A stretch of DNA of 64,000 nucleotides from assembly GCA_900772845.1 (NCBI GenBank), contig CAAGSD010000035.1, positions 25,228-89,227 on the forward strand. Reading direction: 5' to 3'. The notes beneath the pieces are model-generated. The model searched no databases and was not told where the DNA came from. It was given only the letters and a program-made list of their open reading frames with translations. Origin of the DNA: Lachnospiraceae bacterium (GTDB lineage: Bacteria; Bacillota; Clostridia; Lachnospirales; Lachnospiraceae). Below, in pieces: positions 25,736 to 34,928 of the stretch (position 1 is the stretch's first letter; the number at the start of each line of letters is the position of its first letter). The translations under genes and the position numbers were made by a program.

Positions 25736-27598
25736 ATGAAAAAAAATAGTTTTTTAAAAATTCCCATTAATCGGATCATTGCATTGATTCTTCTTGATAT
25801 TATGTCTATTATAGTAGCGTCTGTTGGAGCACTATATATTCGGTTTGATTTCAATTTCTCTGCCATTCCGGTGGGGTACTTTGAAATGCTTGAAAATATT
25901 ATTGTATTCAATATTGTATTGACACTCATTTTTTTTGCAGTATGGAAACTTTACAAAAGTGTATGGCGTTATGCAAGCGCAACGGAATTACTGAATATTG
26001 TTTTTGCTACTACGTGTACGGCAATAGCCCAAATTATTCTTTGTTATATTTTAGATAAAAAAATGCCACGGAGTTATTATGTATTATATTGGGCATTATT
26101 ATTTGCTATGACTAGTGCGATAAGATTTAGCTACCGTATTTTGCGATTAATTAATTCTAAACGAACGGAATTCACAGTGAGGAAGAAAGCAAGTAATGTA
26201 ATGCTTATTGGTGCTGGAGCAGCAGCAAATTCGATTTTAAAAGAAATAGAAACCAGTCAATACCTTAGTTTAAATGTTAAATGTATTATTGATGATCATA
26301 GTGGATGCCATGGAAAGTTTCTGCGTGGAGTGCCGATTATAGGTGGAAGAGACAAAATTATAGATGCTGTTGGTGAATATAACATAGATGAAATTATTTT
26401 TGCAATACCTTCTGCAAATACGCGAACAAAAAAAGAGATCTTGGATATTTGTAAAGAAACTGGATGTAAATTGCGGACTTTGCCGGGAATGTACCAATTG
26501 ATTAACGGTGATGTGTCTATTGCAAAACTAAAAGAAGTAGAAATAGAAGATTTGTTAGGGAGAGAACCTATCCAAATAAACACAGAAGAAGTTTTGAATT
26601 ATGTGAAAGATAAGGTGGTACTGGTTACCGGTGGTGGTGGATCCATCGGAAGTGAGCTGTGCAGACAGATTGCTAGCCATCAACCGAAACAATTAATTAT
26701 CGTAGATATTTATGAAAATAATGCGTATGAGATTCAGCAGGAACTGATTCGAAAGTATCCAAAACTGAATTTGGTCGTGCTGATTGCATCCGTACGTAAT
26801 ACCGAAAGAATTGATTTCATTTTTGAAAAATACCATCCGAATATTGTCTATCATGCAGCCGCACATAAACATGTACCCCTTATGGAGGTAAGTCCTAATG
26901 AGGCGATTAAGAACAATGTATTTGGCACATACCGTACGGCACAGGCAGCTGACAAGTATGGTGCGGAAAAGTTTGTATTGATTTCTACGGATAAGGCAGT
27001 GAACCCTACCAATGTCATGGGTGCATCTAAACGAATGTGCGAAATGGTCATTCAGATGATGAACCGTCAGTCAAAGACCAATTTTGTGGCAGTTCGATTT
27101 GGTAATGTATTGGGTAGTAACGGAAGTGTCATTCCGCTCTTTAAGAAACAGATTGCAGAGGGTGGACCTGTTACCGTTACAGATCCTAACATTATTCGAT
27201 ATTTCATGACGATACCAGAAGCGGTATCGTTGGTATTACAGGCTGGAGCTTATGCCCGGGGCGGGGAGATTTTCGTTCTGGATATGGGAGAACCGGTAAA
27301 AATTGTAGATCTGGCTACGAACCTCATTAAACTTTCCGGATACAAGCCGGGAGAAGATATTGAGATCAAGTTTACAGGACTGCGCCCCGGTGAGAAGATG
27401 TACGAGGAACTCCTCATGAGCGAAGAGGGACTGAAGAAGACAGCAAACAAGATGATCTATATTGGAAAACCGATTGAGTTTGATGATGACGTTTTCAAAA
27501 AGCAATTGGATAAGATTTATAAAGACGCTTATGATGAGACGGATAATATCCGTGAGGACATTAAAGAGATCGTACCGACATATCAGTTGAAAGAGTAA
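25736..27598 (+). CDS. capD: Membrane-bound UDP-HexNAc 4,6-dehydratase (CapD/PglF/WbpM-like)
   Basis: The 620-residue protein has four N-terminal membrane spans (about 1-140) and a Rossmann-like nucleotide-binding region (about 150-265, with MLIGAGAAANSILKEI). The C-terminal SDR domain from ~285 has the cofactor motif VTGGGGSIGSELCRQI and the active-site segment STDKAVNPTNVMGASKR, in which Met replaces the usual SDR Tyr, as in this subfamily. Such enzymes convert UDP-GlcNAc to a 4-keto-6-deoxy sugar. The reductase domain of the triple-fusion protein at 29662 could use that product. The two are separated by an unrelated ATPase-nuclease pair. The capD symbol reflects family resemblance only. 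Confidence 0.88.
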   Translation: MKKNSFLKIPINRIIALILLDIMSIIVASVGALYIRFDFNFSAIPVGYFEMLENIIVFNIVLTLIFFAVWKLYKSVWRYASATELLNIVFATTCTAIAQIILCYILDKKMPRSYYVLYWALLFAMTSAIRFSYRILRLINSKRTEFTVRKKASNVMLIGAGAAANSILKEIETSQYLSLNVKCIIDDHSGCHGKFLRGVPIIGGRDKIIDAVGEYNIDEIIFAIPSANTRTKKEILDICKETGCKLRTLPGMYQLINGDVSIAKLKEVEIEDLLGREPIQINTEEVLNYVKDKVVLVTGGGGSIGSELCRQIASHQPKQLIIVDIYENNAYEIQQELIRKYPKLNLVVLIASVRNTERIDFIFEKYHPNIVYHAAAHKHVPLMEVSPNEAIKNNVFGTYRTAQAADKYGAEKFVLISTDKAVNPTNVMGASKRMCEMVIQMMNRQSKTNFVAVRFGNVLGSNGSVIPLFKKQIAEGGPVTVTDPNIIRYFMTIPEAVSLVLQAGAYARGGEIFVLDMGEPVKIVDLATNLIKLSGYKPGEDIEIKFTGLRPGEKMYEELLMSEEGLKKTANKMIYIGKPIEFDDDVFKKQLDKIYKDAYDETDNIREDIKEIVPTYQLKE

Positions 27599-27629
27599 AT
27601 GAAAGCATATGGAATAAGGTGGTGTCAAA

Positions 27630-28991
27630 TTGAAACATATAGAAATTCAGGATTTTGGACCAATTAAAAAAATCGATTTAGATTTGGACAATGACTTGGA
27701 AATTGTTATTGGACCACAGGCTTCCGGTAAAAGTACTTTTAGTAAAACAGTATATTTTTGCAGAAAAATAAGAGATTATTTTTTGCAGTATCTTGTGAAA
27801 GTCATGAATAACACTTACTGGTATAATGATGAATTATATGTGGAGTTTTTAAAATATATAAGAAGACTGTTTATGGGATATTTTGGTACAACAAAACATA
27901 TGGAAACATTTAGAATAGTGTATTACTATGATAAAGAGGGGAAACGAAGTGTATCCATAGGACTGGGAAAAGACCATTATGCAAAATTTGCTTTTAGCCC
28001 GATAATGCGTTTGGAAATTTGTAATTTAATGAAACAGGTAGTTCAGATAGCTAAAGCCAGTCATGAGGCAGAAGACTTAACGGAAGCATATTTGACACAG
28101 GCAGGATTTATGGAACAGATTAGGACATCTGTAAATAAAATATTTTGTGATGATGATAAACTTGTTTACATTCCGGCAGGAAGAAATTTGCTTGCTGTAA
28201 TACCGGACGTATTTGGACCGAAGAATGGTACATTGCAGGAAAATATATCGGATGAAGTTCAGATAGATATTACGCAGATTGATTTTATTACACAGGAATT
28301 CATTAAGTATATTCGGAATACCAAAAATAAATTTGGAACAAAATTAGAAGATATTACACAAAATTATGTTAAAACAGTAAAAGGTCAAATCCGCAATCAT
28401 GATGTAGATATTGCCTGTAAACTGATTCATGAGGTATTAAGAGCAGATTATGTAAATGATCAAGATGGTGAAAAACTATACTATGATGAAGAACATTGGG
28501 TAAAATTGATGTTTGGCTCTTCAGGACAGCAGGAGATTGTCTGGGCATTGAATATCATATTCATGGCTATATTGAAAAATGAAAAAACCTTTTTGGTATT
28601 TGAAGAACCTGAATCCCATCTTTTCCCGGATTCGCAGGAAGTTATCATGGAACTTGTGACGTTGATGATAAACTCATGTAAAAGTCAGGTGATAATTACA
28701 ACGCATAGCCCTTATATTTTAACGGCTACAAATCTGTTGATTTATTCCGGTAAAGAGGAGAGAAATAGTACGACAGAAGAATCTGTGGTAAAAAAAGAAT
28801 TTCGAATACGTCAAGGAAAGACAGGGGCGCATTTTTTATCGAAACATACAGGAGAACTAAAAGACATTATTGGAAAACGGGAAGGATTAATTGATGCAGT
28901 AGCTATTGATGGGATATCTGAGAGTATTAATACAAGGATGGACAAGATACTGCAAACAAGTTATAAAAACGGTGGAAACAATGGTCTGTAA
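27630..28991 (+). CDS. SMC/ABC-type (AAA_15/21-like) ATPase, putative defence-system component
   Basis: The 453-residue protein starts KHIEIQDFGPIKKIDLDLDN, the usual opening of OLD/RecF-like ATPases. It has Walker A GPQASGKS (28-35), an ABC-like signature FGSSGQQE (295-302), Walker B FLVFEEPESHLFP (321-333) and an H-loop TTHSPY (357-362). Between Walker A and the signature lies a ~250-residue helical insert with no recognised domain. There is no TOPRIM domain, unlike OLD or GajA proteins. The start is TTG with AAGGTGG seven bases upstream. It overlaps the nuclease-like gene by 11 bases. It has no obvious glycan role; ATPases of this kind commonly sense infection in two-gene defence systems. 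Assignment to a named system is not possible from this sequence. Confidence 0.8.
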   Translation: MKHIEIQDFGPIKKIDLDLDNDLEIVIGPQASGKSTFSKTVYFCRKIRDYFLQYLVKVMNNTYWYNDELYVEFLKYIRRLFMGYFGTTKHMETFRIVYYYDKEGKRSVSIGLGKDHYAKFAFSPIMRLEICNLMKQVVQIAKASHEAEDLTEAYLTQAGFMEQIRTSVNKIFCDDDKLVYIPAGRNLLAVIPDVFGPKNGTLQENISDEVQIDITQIDFITQEFIKYIRNTKNKFGTKLEDITQNYVKTVKGQIRNHDVDIACKLIHEVLRADYVNDQDGEKLYYDEEHWVKLMFGSSGQQEIVWALNIIFMAILKNEKTFLVFEEPESHLFPDSQEVIMELVTLMINSCKSQVIITTHSPYILTATNLLIYSGKEERNSTTEESVVKKEFRIRQGKTGAHFLSKHTGELKDIIGKREGLIDAVAIDGISESINTRMDKILQTSYKNGGNNGL

Positions 28992-29631
28992 TTCGCTAAA
29001 AGAATGTATAGAAAAGACGCATCATATTTTACCAGAAAATGAAAACAAGAAACATGGTAGGGGAAAAGATTCGCAGAAGCATCACAAAAAGCCAACAGAT
29101 AATTATAAGACACCGCTTTCTCAGGCACCGTGTGATGATTCGGCACAGCAGGAAAAATGTATTGTTTTTTTAGACTGTAGGTCCAAAGCTACATGTACAG
29201 AGAATGGGAAAAGCTATACGCTAGATCAGAGCAACGAATATCCTAAGCATGAGATAATCAAGCTTCATATGGATGGAGGGGCAATTACTGATCAGGATGG
29301 AGCAAATAGTAATAAGTGTGATTATGTTGTCTGGGTAAAGGAAAAGGATGCTTTAAAAAAGAGAAAAACAGCAATATTGATAGAATTGAAGGGTGTTTCC
29401 GTGCAACATGCAATAAAACAATTGATGGCAACAATAAAGCAGCCGGAGTTTCGTGAAGAATGGAAGTCTTGCGATAGGATGTTTGGAAGAATTGTCTGTA
29501 CCTCTGTGCCAAGAGCAATGACGAATGATGCTCGGATAGAAGCAATGAAAGAATTTTTTAACAGAGGCGGGAATCTGGTAATAAAAGAGCAGTCTTACGA
29601 GGAAGAATATAAGAATCTGGCAGATAAATAA
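28981..29631 (+). CDS. Putative PD-(D/E)XK-like nuclease, partner of the ATPase
   Basis: The 216-residue protein has a basic, His/Lys-rich N-terminus (about 10-45) and then a compact alpha/beta domain. KCDYVVWVK (Asp114) followed by AILIELKGVSVQHAIKQL (Glu135-x-Lys137) matches the spacing of a PD-(D/E)XK catalytic core, in which E-x-K ends a strand and a helix with conserved Gln follows. Upstream VFLDCRSKATCTENGKSY may be an added strand. I place the start at ATG 28981, overlapping the ATPase stop by 11 bases; the frame is open further upstream within the ATPase gene, but that is probably not translated. The coupling suggests an ATPase-controlled effector. Nuclease activity is inferred from motifs only. 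Confidence 0.55.
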   Translation: MVCNSLKECIEKTHHILPENENKKHGRGKDSQKHHKKPTDNYKTPLSQAPCDDSAQQEKCIVFLDCRSKATCTENGKSYTLDQSNEYPKHEIIKLHMDGGAITDQDGANSNKCDYVVWVKEKDALKKRKTAILIELKGVSVQHAIKQLMATIKQPEFREEWKSCDRMFGRIVCTSVPRAMTNDARIEAMKEFFNRGGNLVIKEQSYEEEYKNLADK

Positions 29632-29661
29632 TAATTTATTAGCACAAAGTAGAGGAATGCT

Positions 29662-32655
29662 ATGAAAAAGACAACGAAAAAGATATTATATGGTGTTGCA
29701 GCACTGGCAGGCCTGACAGTAGCGGGTGTGAAAGTAGCATCTGCAATGCAGAAAAAGCAGTGTGCAGGTGATGAAAAGAACCCCTTTGAAGGAAAAAAGG
29801 TAATCTTCGTTAAAAACGAAGAAGACACTGAAAATGCAGATGGAGTCAAAGGACATTTGGAGTCAGTGGGTAATTCCGATTATGTGCCTTCTTTTTATGA
29901 CAAATACGTTAAGCGGTGTTTTGACATTGTATTATCTTTTGGTGGAATCGTGGCATTATCACCGCTATTGTTGGGGATTGCTGTGGCAATCAAGATTGAC
30001 GATCCGGGGCCTGTATTTTTTACGCAGAAGCGACTGGGACAGGATAAGAAATACTTCCGTGTGTATAAGTTCCGTAGCATGAAAATGTCCACACCACATG
30101 ACACTCCGACACACATGCTAGAGAACCCGGAACAGTATATTACCAGAGTAGGAAAATTCTTACGTGCGCATTCTCTAGATGAACTTCCCCAGTTGTTTAA
30201 TGTACTGGATGGATCTCTGTCTTTAGTAGGCCCGAGACCTGGATTATGGAATCAGGATGTTCTTACGGCAGAGAGAGATAAATATGGGGTAAATGAGTAC
30301 AAGCCCGGAATTACTGGATGGGCACAGATCAACGGAAGAGATTCCATTTCCATAGAGAGGAAAAGTGAACTGGACGGGTATGGGGTTAAACATAGCTCAC
30401 CTTTGTTTGATTTAAAATGCCTGCTTGGAACAGTGATAAAAGTAGGACATGACGATACTGTGGTAGAAGGCGGTACAGGAGCAATGACAAAAGCTTGTCG
30501 CAGCTATACAGAAGGGAAAACAAAAGAAGAACTCATTGGCAAGATTGGTTTTGGAGAAGCTGTTGAAGTTGATAAAAACTTGAAAAAAAAGGTCCTTATT
30601 ACAGGAGCAGGATCCTATATTGGCCAGTCATTTACAGACTATGCAAAAAAACACTATCCAGAGAACTTTGAGATAGATGAACTGGATATGATGGGAGAAA
30701 CATGGAAAGAGTGCGATTTCTCTCAATATGATATTATCTATCATGTGGCAGGAATTGCACATGCGGATGTGGGAAATGTGTCAGAAGAGACAAAAGAAAA
30801 GTATTATGCAGTAAACACAGATCTGACAGTAGAGGTTGCAAGAAAGGCAAAAGAAGAAAAAGCAAAAGAGTTTATTTTTATGTCATCCATGATTGTGTAT
30901 GGAGAGTCTGCACCTTATGGTAAAATGAGAGTAATTGATGAATCTACGGTTCCGATACCTGCCAATTTTTATGGAGACTCTAAATTGCAAGCAGATGTCG
31001 CTGTGCGAGAGCTTGCGGACGAAAAATTTCATGTAACAGTATTGAGACCACCTATGATTTATGGAAAAGGAAGTAGGGGAAATTACCCCACATTGGCGAA
31101 ACTGGCCCGTAAACTTCCTGTGTTTCCTGATGTGAATAATCAAAGGTCTATGCTCTATATTGGTAATTTATGTGAGTTTTTATGCGATATCATGTTGATA
31201 AAAAATAGAAATGAGAATGCGGTGGTGCTTGTTCCACAAAATGCAGAATGGACAAATACATCAGATATGGTTAAAGAAATTGCGAATATCAGCGGAAAGA
31301 AAATTGCTGTATTTAAAATAATGCGTCCAATGGTGGCTGTCGGAGGAAAAATGCCTGGAAAGATTGGCGGATTGATTAATAAAGCATTTGGAAATAACTG
31401 CTATGCACATGAATTGTCAAAGTATCAGGGAATTGATTATCAGAAAAGCACACTCGAGGAATCTGTTAAATTAACAGAGGCGAATATTGTGAATCAGAAG
31501 AAATGTGTATTAATGCTAGCATCTGTAGCATCTATGATTGACCAGTTTAATATGTCAAACATTGATATCCTGTTAAACATGGGATATAGAGTAGATGTGG
31601 CATGCAACTTTGGATTTGGAAGTACATGTTCAGATGAAAAAATTACTGAATTGAAGAGCAAGCTTAAAGAAAAAGGTGTAGAGTGTTATCAGGTGGACTT
31701 TACACGTAACGTAATGAATCTTATTCAGGATGATAAAGCGTACAGACAGGTTAGGAAGCTGGTGGAGAATAACCGATACGACTTAATTCATTGTCATTCA
31801 CCTATTGGTGGTGTGATTGGAAGAATTGTGGCACATGAGACAGGAATCAAAGTAATCTACACGGCACATGGTTTTCACTTTTACACGGGTGGGCCTAAGA
31901 AAAACTGGATGATATATTATCCAATTGAAAAATTGCTTTCCAGATGGACAGATGTGCTGATTACCATCAATAAAGAGGACTATGGAAGAGCAAAACAAAA
32001 GTTTCATGCTAAAGAAACAAAATATATTCCGGGAGTCGGAGTAAACATAGACCGATTTGAACTTGGCCAGGAAGAACGGGAACAGAATAGAAAACTGAAA
32101 AGAGAAGAGCTTGCGGTTCCTGAAAAAGGATTTGTATTGCTTTCTGTGGGAGAATTGCAGGATCGAAAGAATCAGCGAGTTGTTATAAAAGCCTTGCATG
32201 AACTAAATAATCCGGATATTTATTATTGGGCTGTAGGCAAAGGAGAATTGTTTACAGAATATCAGCAGTTAATTGAAAAATATGGATTAAAGGATAAGAT
32301 CACGTTATTAGGATTTCGAACCGATATTGTAGAATTGTGTGATGCGGCAGATTGCTTTGTGCATCCATCTGTAAGAGAGGGATTAGGAATCGCACCGTTA
32401 GAGGCAATGGCGGGTGGTTTACCTTTGATATCTTCCTATGTAAATGGAATAAAGGATTATACTGAGAATGGCGTAAGCGGTTGCTGCTTGATTGATCCTT
32501 TGTCTGTAGAAGAAATGAAGAAAGCTATTCAAAAGATGTATGAAAATGTGGAATTTAGAAAAAAGTGTGGAATAAATAATTTAAAAACCGTAAAAAGATT
32601 TGATATTAAGAATACGGACGAGATTATGAAGGACATTTATTCTCAATTCCTATAA
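29662..32655 (+). CDS. Trifunctional fusion: phosphoglycosyl transferase, SDR reductase/epimerase, GT4 glycosyltransferase
   Basis: This 997-residue protein joins three enzymes. Residues ~73-265 are a phosphoglycosyl transferase: re-entrant helix KRCFDIVLSFGGIVALSPLL, KFRSM at 136-140, Asp-Glu dyad D173/E174 in SLDELPQL, GPRPG at 190-194. Residues ~309-600 are an SDR: VLITGAGSYIG (311-321), MSSM (407-410), catalytic Y437-x3-K441. Residues ~613-997 are a GT4 transferase: HGFHFYTGGPKKNW, GVGVN, and REGLGIAPLEA with E906 and E914. The N-terminal 30 residues are a hydrophobic anchor. Together it could reduce the 4-keto sugar from the CapD-like enzyme, load it on undecaprenyl phosphate and add the second sugar. 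AGAGG precedes the ATG. The frame is continuous, so this is not a merge of separate genes. Confidence 0.9.
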   Translation: MKKTTKKILYGVAALAGLTVAGVKVASAMQKKQCAGDEKNPFEGKKVIFVKNEEDTENADGVKGHLESVGNSDYVPSFYDKYVKRCFDIVLSFGGIVALSPLLLGIAVAIKIDDPGPVFFTQKRLGQDKKYFRVYKFRSMKMSTPHDTPTHMLENPEQYITRVGKFLRAHSLDELPQLFNVLDGSLSLVGPRPGLWNQDVLTAERDKYGVNEYKPGITGWAQINGRDSISIERKSELDGYGVKHSSPLFDLKCLLGTVIKVGHDDTVVEGGTGAMTKACRSYTEGKTKEELIGKIGFGEAVEVDKNLKKKVLITGAGSYIGQSFTDYAKKHYPENFEIDELDMMGETWKECDFSQYDIIYHVAGIAHADVGNVSEETKEKYYAVNTDLTVEVARKAKEEKAKEFIFMSSMIVYGESAPYGKMRVIDESTVPIPANFYGDSKLQADVAVRELADEKFHVTVLRPPMIYGKGSRGNYPTLAKLARKLPVFPDVNNQRSMLYIGNLCEFLCDIMLIKNRNENAVVLVPQNAEWTNTSDMVKEIANISGKKIAVFKIMRPMVAVGGKMPGKIGGLINKAFGNNCYAHELSKYQGIDYQKSTLEESVKLTEANIVNQKKCVLMLASVASMIDQFNMSNIDILLNMGYRVDVACNFGFGSTCSDEKITELKSKLKEKGVECYQVDFTRNVMNLIQDDKAYRQVRKLVENNRYDLIHCHSPIGGVIGRIVAHETGIKVIYTAHGFHFYTGGPKKNWMIYYPIEKLLSRWTDVLITINKEDYGRAKQKFHAKETKYIPGVGVNIDRFELGQEEREQNRKLKREELAVPEKGFVLLSVGELQDRKNQRVVIKALHELNNPDIYYWAVGKGELFTEYQQLIEKYGLKDKITLLGFRTDIVELCDAADCFVHPSVREGLGIAPLEAMAGGLPLISSYVNGIKDYTENGVSGCCLIDPLSVEEMKKAIQKMYENVEFRKKCGINNLKTVKRFDIKNTDEIMKDIYSQFL

Positions 32656-32675
32656 GCAGAAACGGTAAAAGATTT

Positions 32676-33968
32676 ATGAAGATATTAGTACTATCATATG
32701 AAGCGTGGAATGATATAGCAAACGGAAATAATGTAACATCAAACTGGTTTGAGGGAATGGACGCCGAATTTGCAAATATTTATGCAAGCCCGGGGGAACC
32801 TTATAATCAATGCTGCCAGAAATACTACCAGATCACTGACAGTATGATGCTTAAAAGTATTATATCCGGAAAAAAAGCAGGAAAAGAAGTAGTTTGGTTA
32901 CAGAATACATCCCAGGACAAAAATTCATTAGCAGAAGAGGAACCGCAAAAATTATATAGATTCTTAAAGTCTATAAGTGGTGATTGGCTGAGATTTCTTC
33001 GAGAAGTATTGTGGTTGTGGGGAAAATACGATATTGAAGGAATGAAAAAGTTTATTGATGAATTTCAACCGGATATTATATTTAGCGAAAGAATGGCATC
33101 TTGCAAGATGCTTCGATTAGAAAAGATAGTATCCGGAATATCGAGCGCTTCCCTTGTGGCATTTACGGGAGATGATGAATATTCCCTACGACAATTCAAA
33201 TTTTCTCCGCTATATTGGATCAATCGTTTCATGGTACGGCGTAGATTGCGAGATATGGTCAAAAAATATAAGATATATTATACGCTGTCTTATGAACAAT
33301 TGGAGGATTATAAGAAACGTTTTGGCTGTAATATGAAAATATTGCAGAAATGTGGTACACTCGTAAATGATGAATATATAGCCAGACCGATTAATTCACC
33401 GATTAGAATTATATATGCTGGAAAGCTTTATATGAATCGGTGGAAAGCATTGATGGATATTGTAGAGATTTTAAGGGAAGTTAACAAGGATAGTGTTAAA
33501 ATGGTACTTGAGATTTATACAAAAGATCAGCTTACAAAGAAACAAAATGCAGTATTAAATGATAACATCAATAGCTATGTAAAAGGGGCAGTGTCACAAG
33601 AACAATTAGTGGAAATATATAGAGAAGCCGACATTGCACTGCATACGGAATCACAACAGTTAAGCCAGAGGCTGACAACCAGATTATCGTTTTCTACTAA
33701 AATAATTGATTGTTTATTTAGTGGATGTGCAGTTCTTGCATATTGTTGGAAAGAACAATCGGGGTGGACCTATTTAAAGAGAGAAGATGCAGCAATTTGT
33801 GTAGAATCCAAAGAAGAACTAAGGAGTAGCCTGCAAAAGCTTTGCGATCATCCGGATCTCATTGAAACATATGCGCAAAAGGCTTTCGTATGCTGTAAGA
33901 AAAACCATCAGAAAAAAATAGTTCAAGAAAATTTATTGAAAGATTTTGAAATGATATGTAATAAATAA
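32676..33968 (+). CDS. GT4-like glycosyltransferase
   Basis: The 430-residue protein opens with KILVLSYEAWNDIANGNNVT, as in GT-B enzymes of capsule loci. The C-terminal half has RIIYAGKLYMNRWKALMDIV and VKGAVSQEQLVEIYREADIA, followed by TTRLSFSTKIIDCLFSGCAV, where the usual EG-x-P loop is replaced by FSTKI. This is the pattern of wcaC/epsF-type transferases that lack the classical E-x7-E. It lies 20 bases after the triple fusion and 18 bases before a GT2 gene. Donor and acceptor are unknown. Confidence 0.75.
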   Translation: MKILVLSYEAWNDIANGNNVTSNWFEGMDAEFANIYASPGEPYNQCCQKYYQITDSMMLKSIISGKKAGKEVVWLQNTSQDKNSLAEEEPQKLYRFLKSISGDWLRFLREVLWLWGKYDIEGMKKFIDEFQPDIIFSERMASCKMLRLEKIVSGISSASLVAFTGDDEYSLRQFKFSPLYWINRFMVRRRLRDMVKKYKIYYTLSYEQLEDYKKRFGCNMKILQKCGTLVNDEYIARPINSPIRIIYAGKLYMNRWKALMDIVEILREVNKDSVKMVLEIYTKDQLTKKQNAVLNDNINSYVKGAVSQEQLVEIYREADIALHTESQQLSQRLTTRLSFSTKIIDCLFSGCAVLAYCWKEQSGWTYLKREDAAICVESKEELRSSLQKLCDHPDLIETYAQKAFVCCKKNHQKKIVQENLLKDFEMICNK

Positions 33969-33986
33969 AATATAGGATGGAATGTA

Positions 33987-34928
33987 ATGGATAAATTAGT
34001 GAGCGTGATTGTTCCTGTGTATAATGTAGACAGGTATCTCGGAAGATGCATCAAAAGTATTATGCAGCAGTCATATCGAAATCTGGAAATCATATTAGTA
34101 GATGATGGATCAACGGACAATTCAGGCACCATATGTGATACATTTAAGGAAACAGACGACCGTATTATAGTAATCCATAAGGAAAATGGGGGATTGTCTG
34201 ACGCCAGAAACGCAGGAATTAAAGTGTTTACGGGCGAATATGTTACTTTTATTGATTCGGATGATTATGTGTCATCTGATATGATATCATCGATGCTGAC
34301 AGTTTTAAAACAATCATCTTGTCAGATAGTACAATGTGAATTTGTCAGAGGGAAGGATGATGCTTATAAATTTACCGGAAATGGAAAATATAAAGTATAT
34401 AATAAAAGAAATGCTTTTGAAAATAGGGATGTACATGTGTGTGCGCCCGGAAAATTGTATGAGAGTTCAGTTATAAAGGACAGATATTTTCCCAAAGGTA
34501 GAATCAATGAGGATGAATACTATACCTATAAATGTGTTTATGAGAGCGATGGAATAGCGGTCATGTCAGATGGCTTGTATTACTATTTCCAACAGCCAGA
34601 TAGCATAATGCACAAGAAAAAAGCCTATTTGAACATAGATATATTGGATGCATTTGATGAAAGAATAGAATATTTTCGCAACAGACAGGAAGAAAGATTG
34701 GCGATTATATCGCAAAAGGAAAAATGCATCAGAGAAACATTACTCTATGCAAGAGCAAAAGATTGTGTCGATGAAAAAGAGAAGAGAGAATATTTGAAGA
34801 AAATGTATAAAGCGGAGTATTTGCAAATTAAGGGAGAGCGCTTTGGCATGAAAGAGAGCATTTTTTTAAAAACATATTATTATCTCCCGTTTGCTGTAAA
34901 TATCCTTTTAGAGAGAAAAATCAGATGA
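33987..34928 (+). CDS. GT2 family glycosyltransferase
   Basis: The 313-residue enzyme carries all main GT2 motifs: LVSVIVPVYNVDRYLGRCIK, ILVDDGSTDNSGTICD, HKENGGLSDARNAGIKVFTG and VTFIDSDDYVSSDMISSML, with DxD near residue 93. Its acceptor region contains KGRINEDEYYTYKCVYESD. It lacks membrane spans. The ATG of the next gene overlaps its stop by four bases. It is close in sequence style to the GT2 genes at 16944 and 38254, as expected for paralogous transferases with different acceptors. Confidence 0.92.
   Translation: MDKLVSVIVPVYNVDRYLGRCIKSIMQQSYRNLEIILVDDGSTDNSGTICDTFKETDDRIIVIHKENGGLSDARNAGIKVFTGEYVTFIDSDDYVSSDMISSMLTVLKQSSCQIVQCEFVRGKDDAYKFTGNGKYKVYNKRNAFENRDVHVCAPGKLYESSVIKDRYFPKGRINEDEYYTYKCVYESDGIAVMSDGLYYYFQQPDSIMHKKKAYLNIDILDAFDERIEYFRNRQEERLAIISQKEKCIRETLLYARAKDCVDEKEKREYLKKMYKAEYLQIKGERFGMKESIFLKTYYYLPFAVNILLERKIR

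Noticed and set aside
28906..28980. Longer N-terminus for the nuclease-like protein starting at 28906
   Set aside because: This part lies wholly within the ATPase gene and has no ribosome site; the ATG at 28981 fits overlap-coupled translation.
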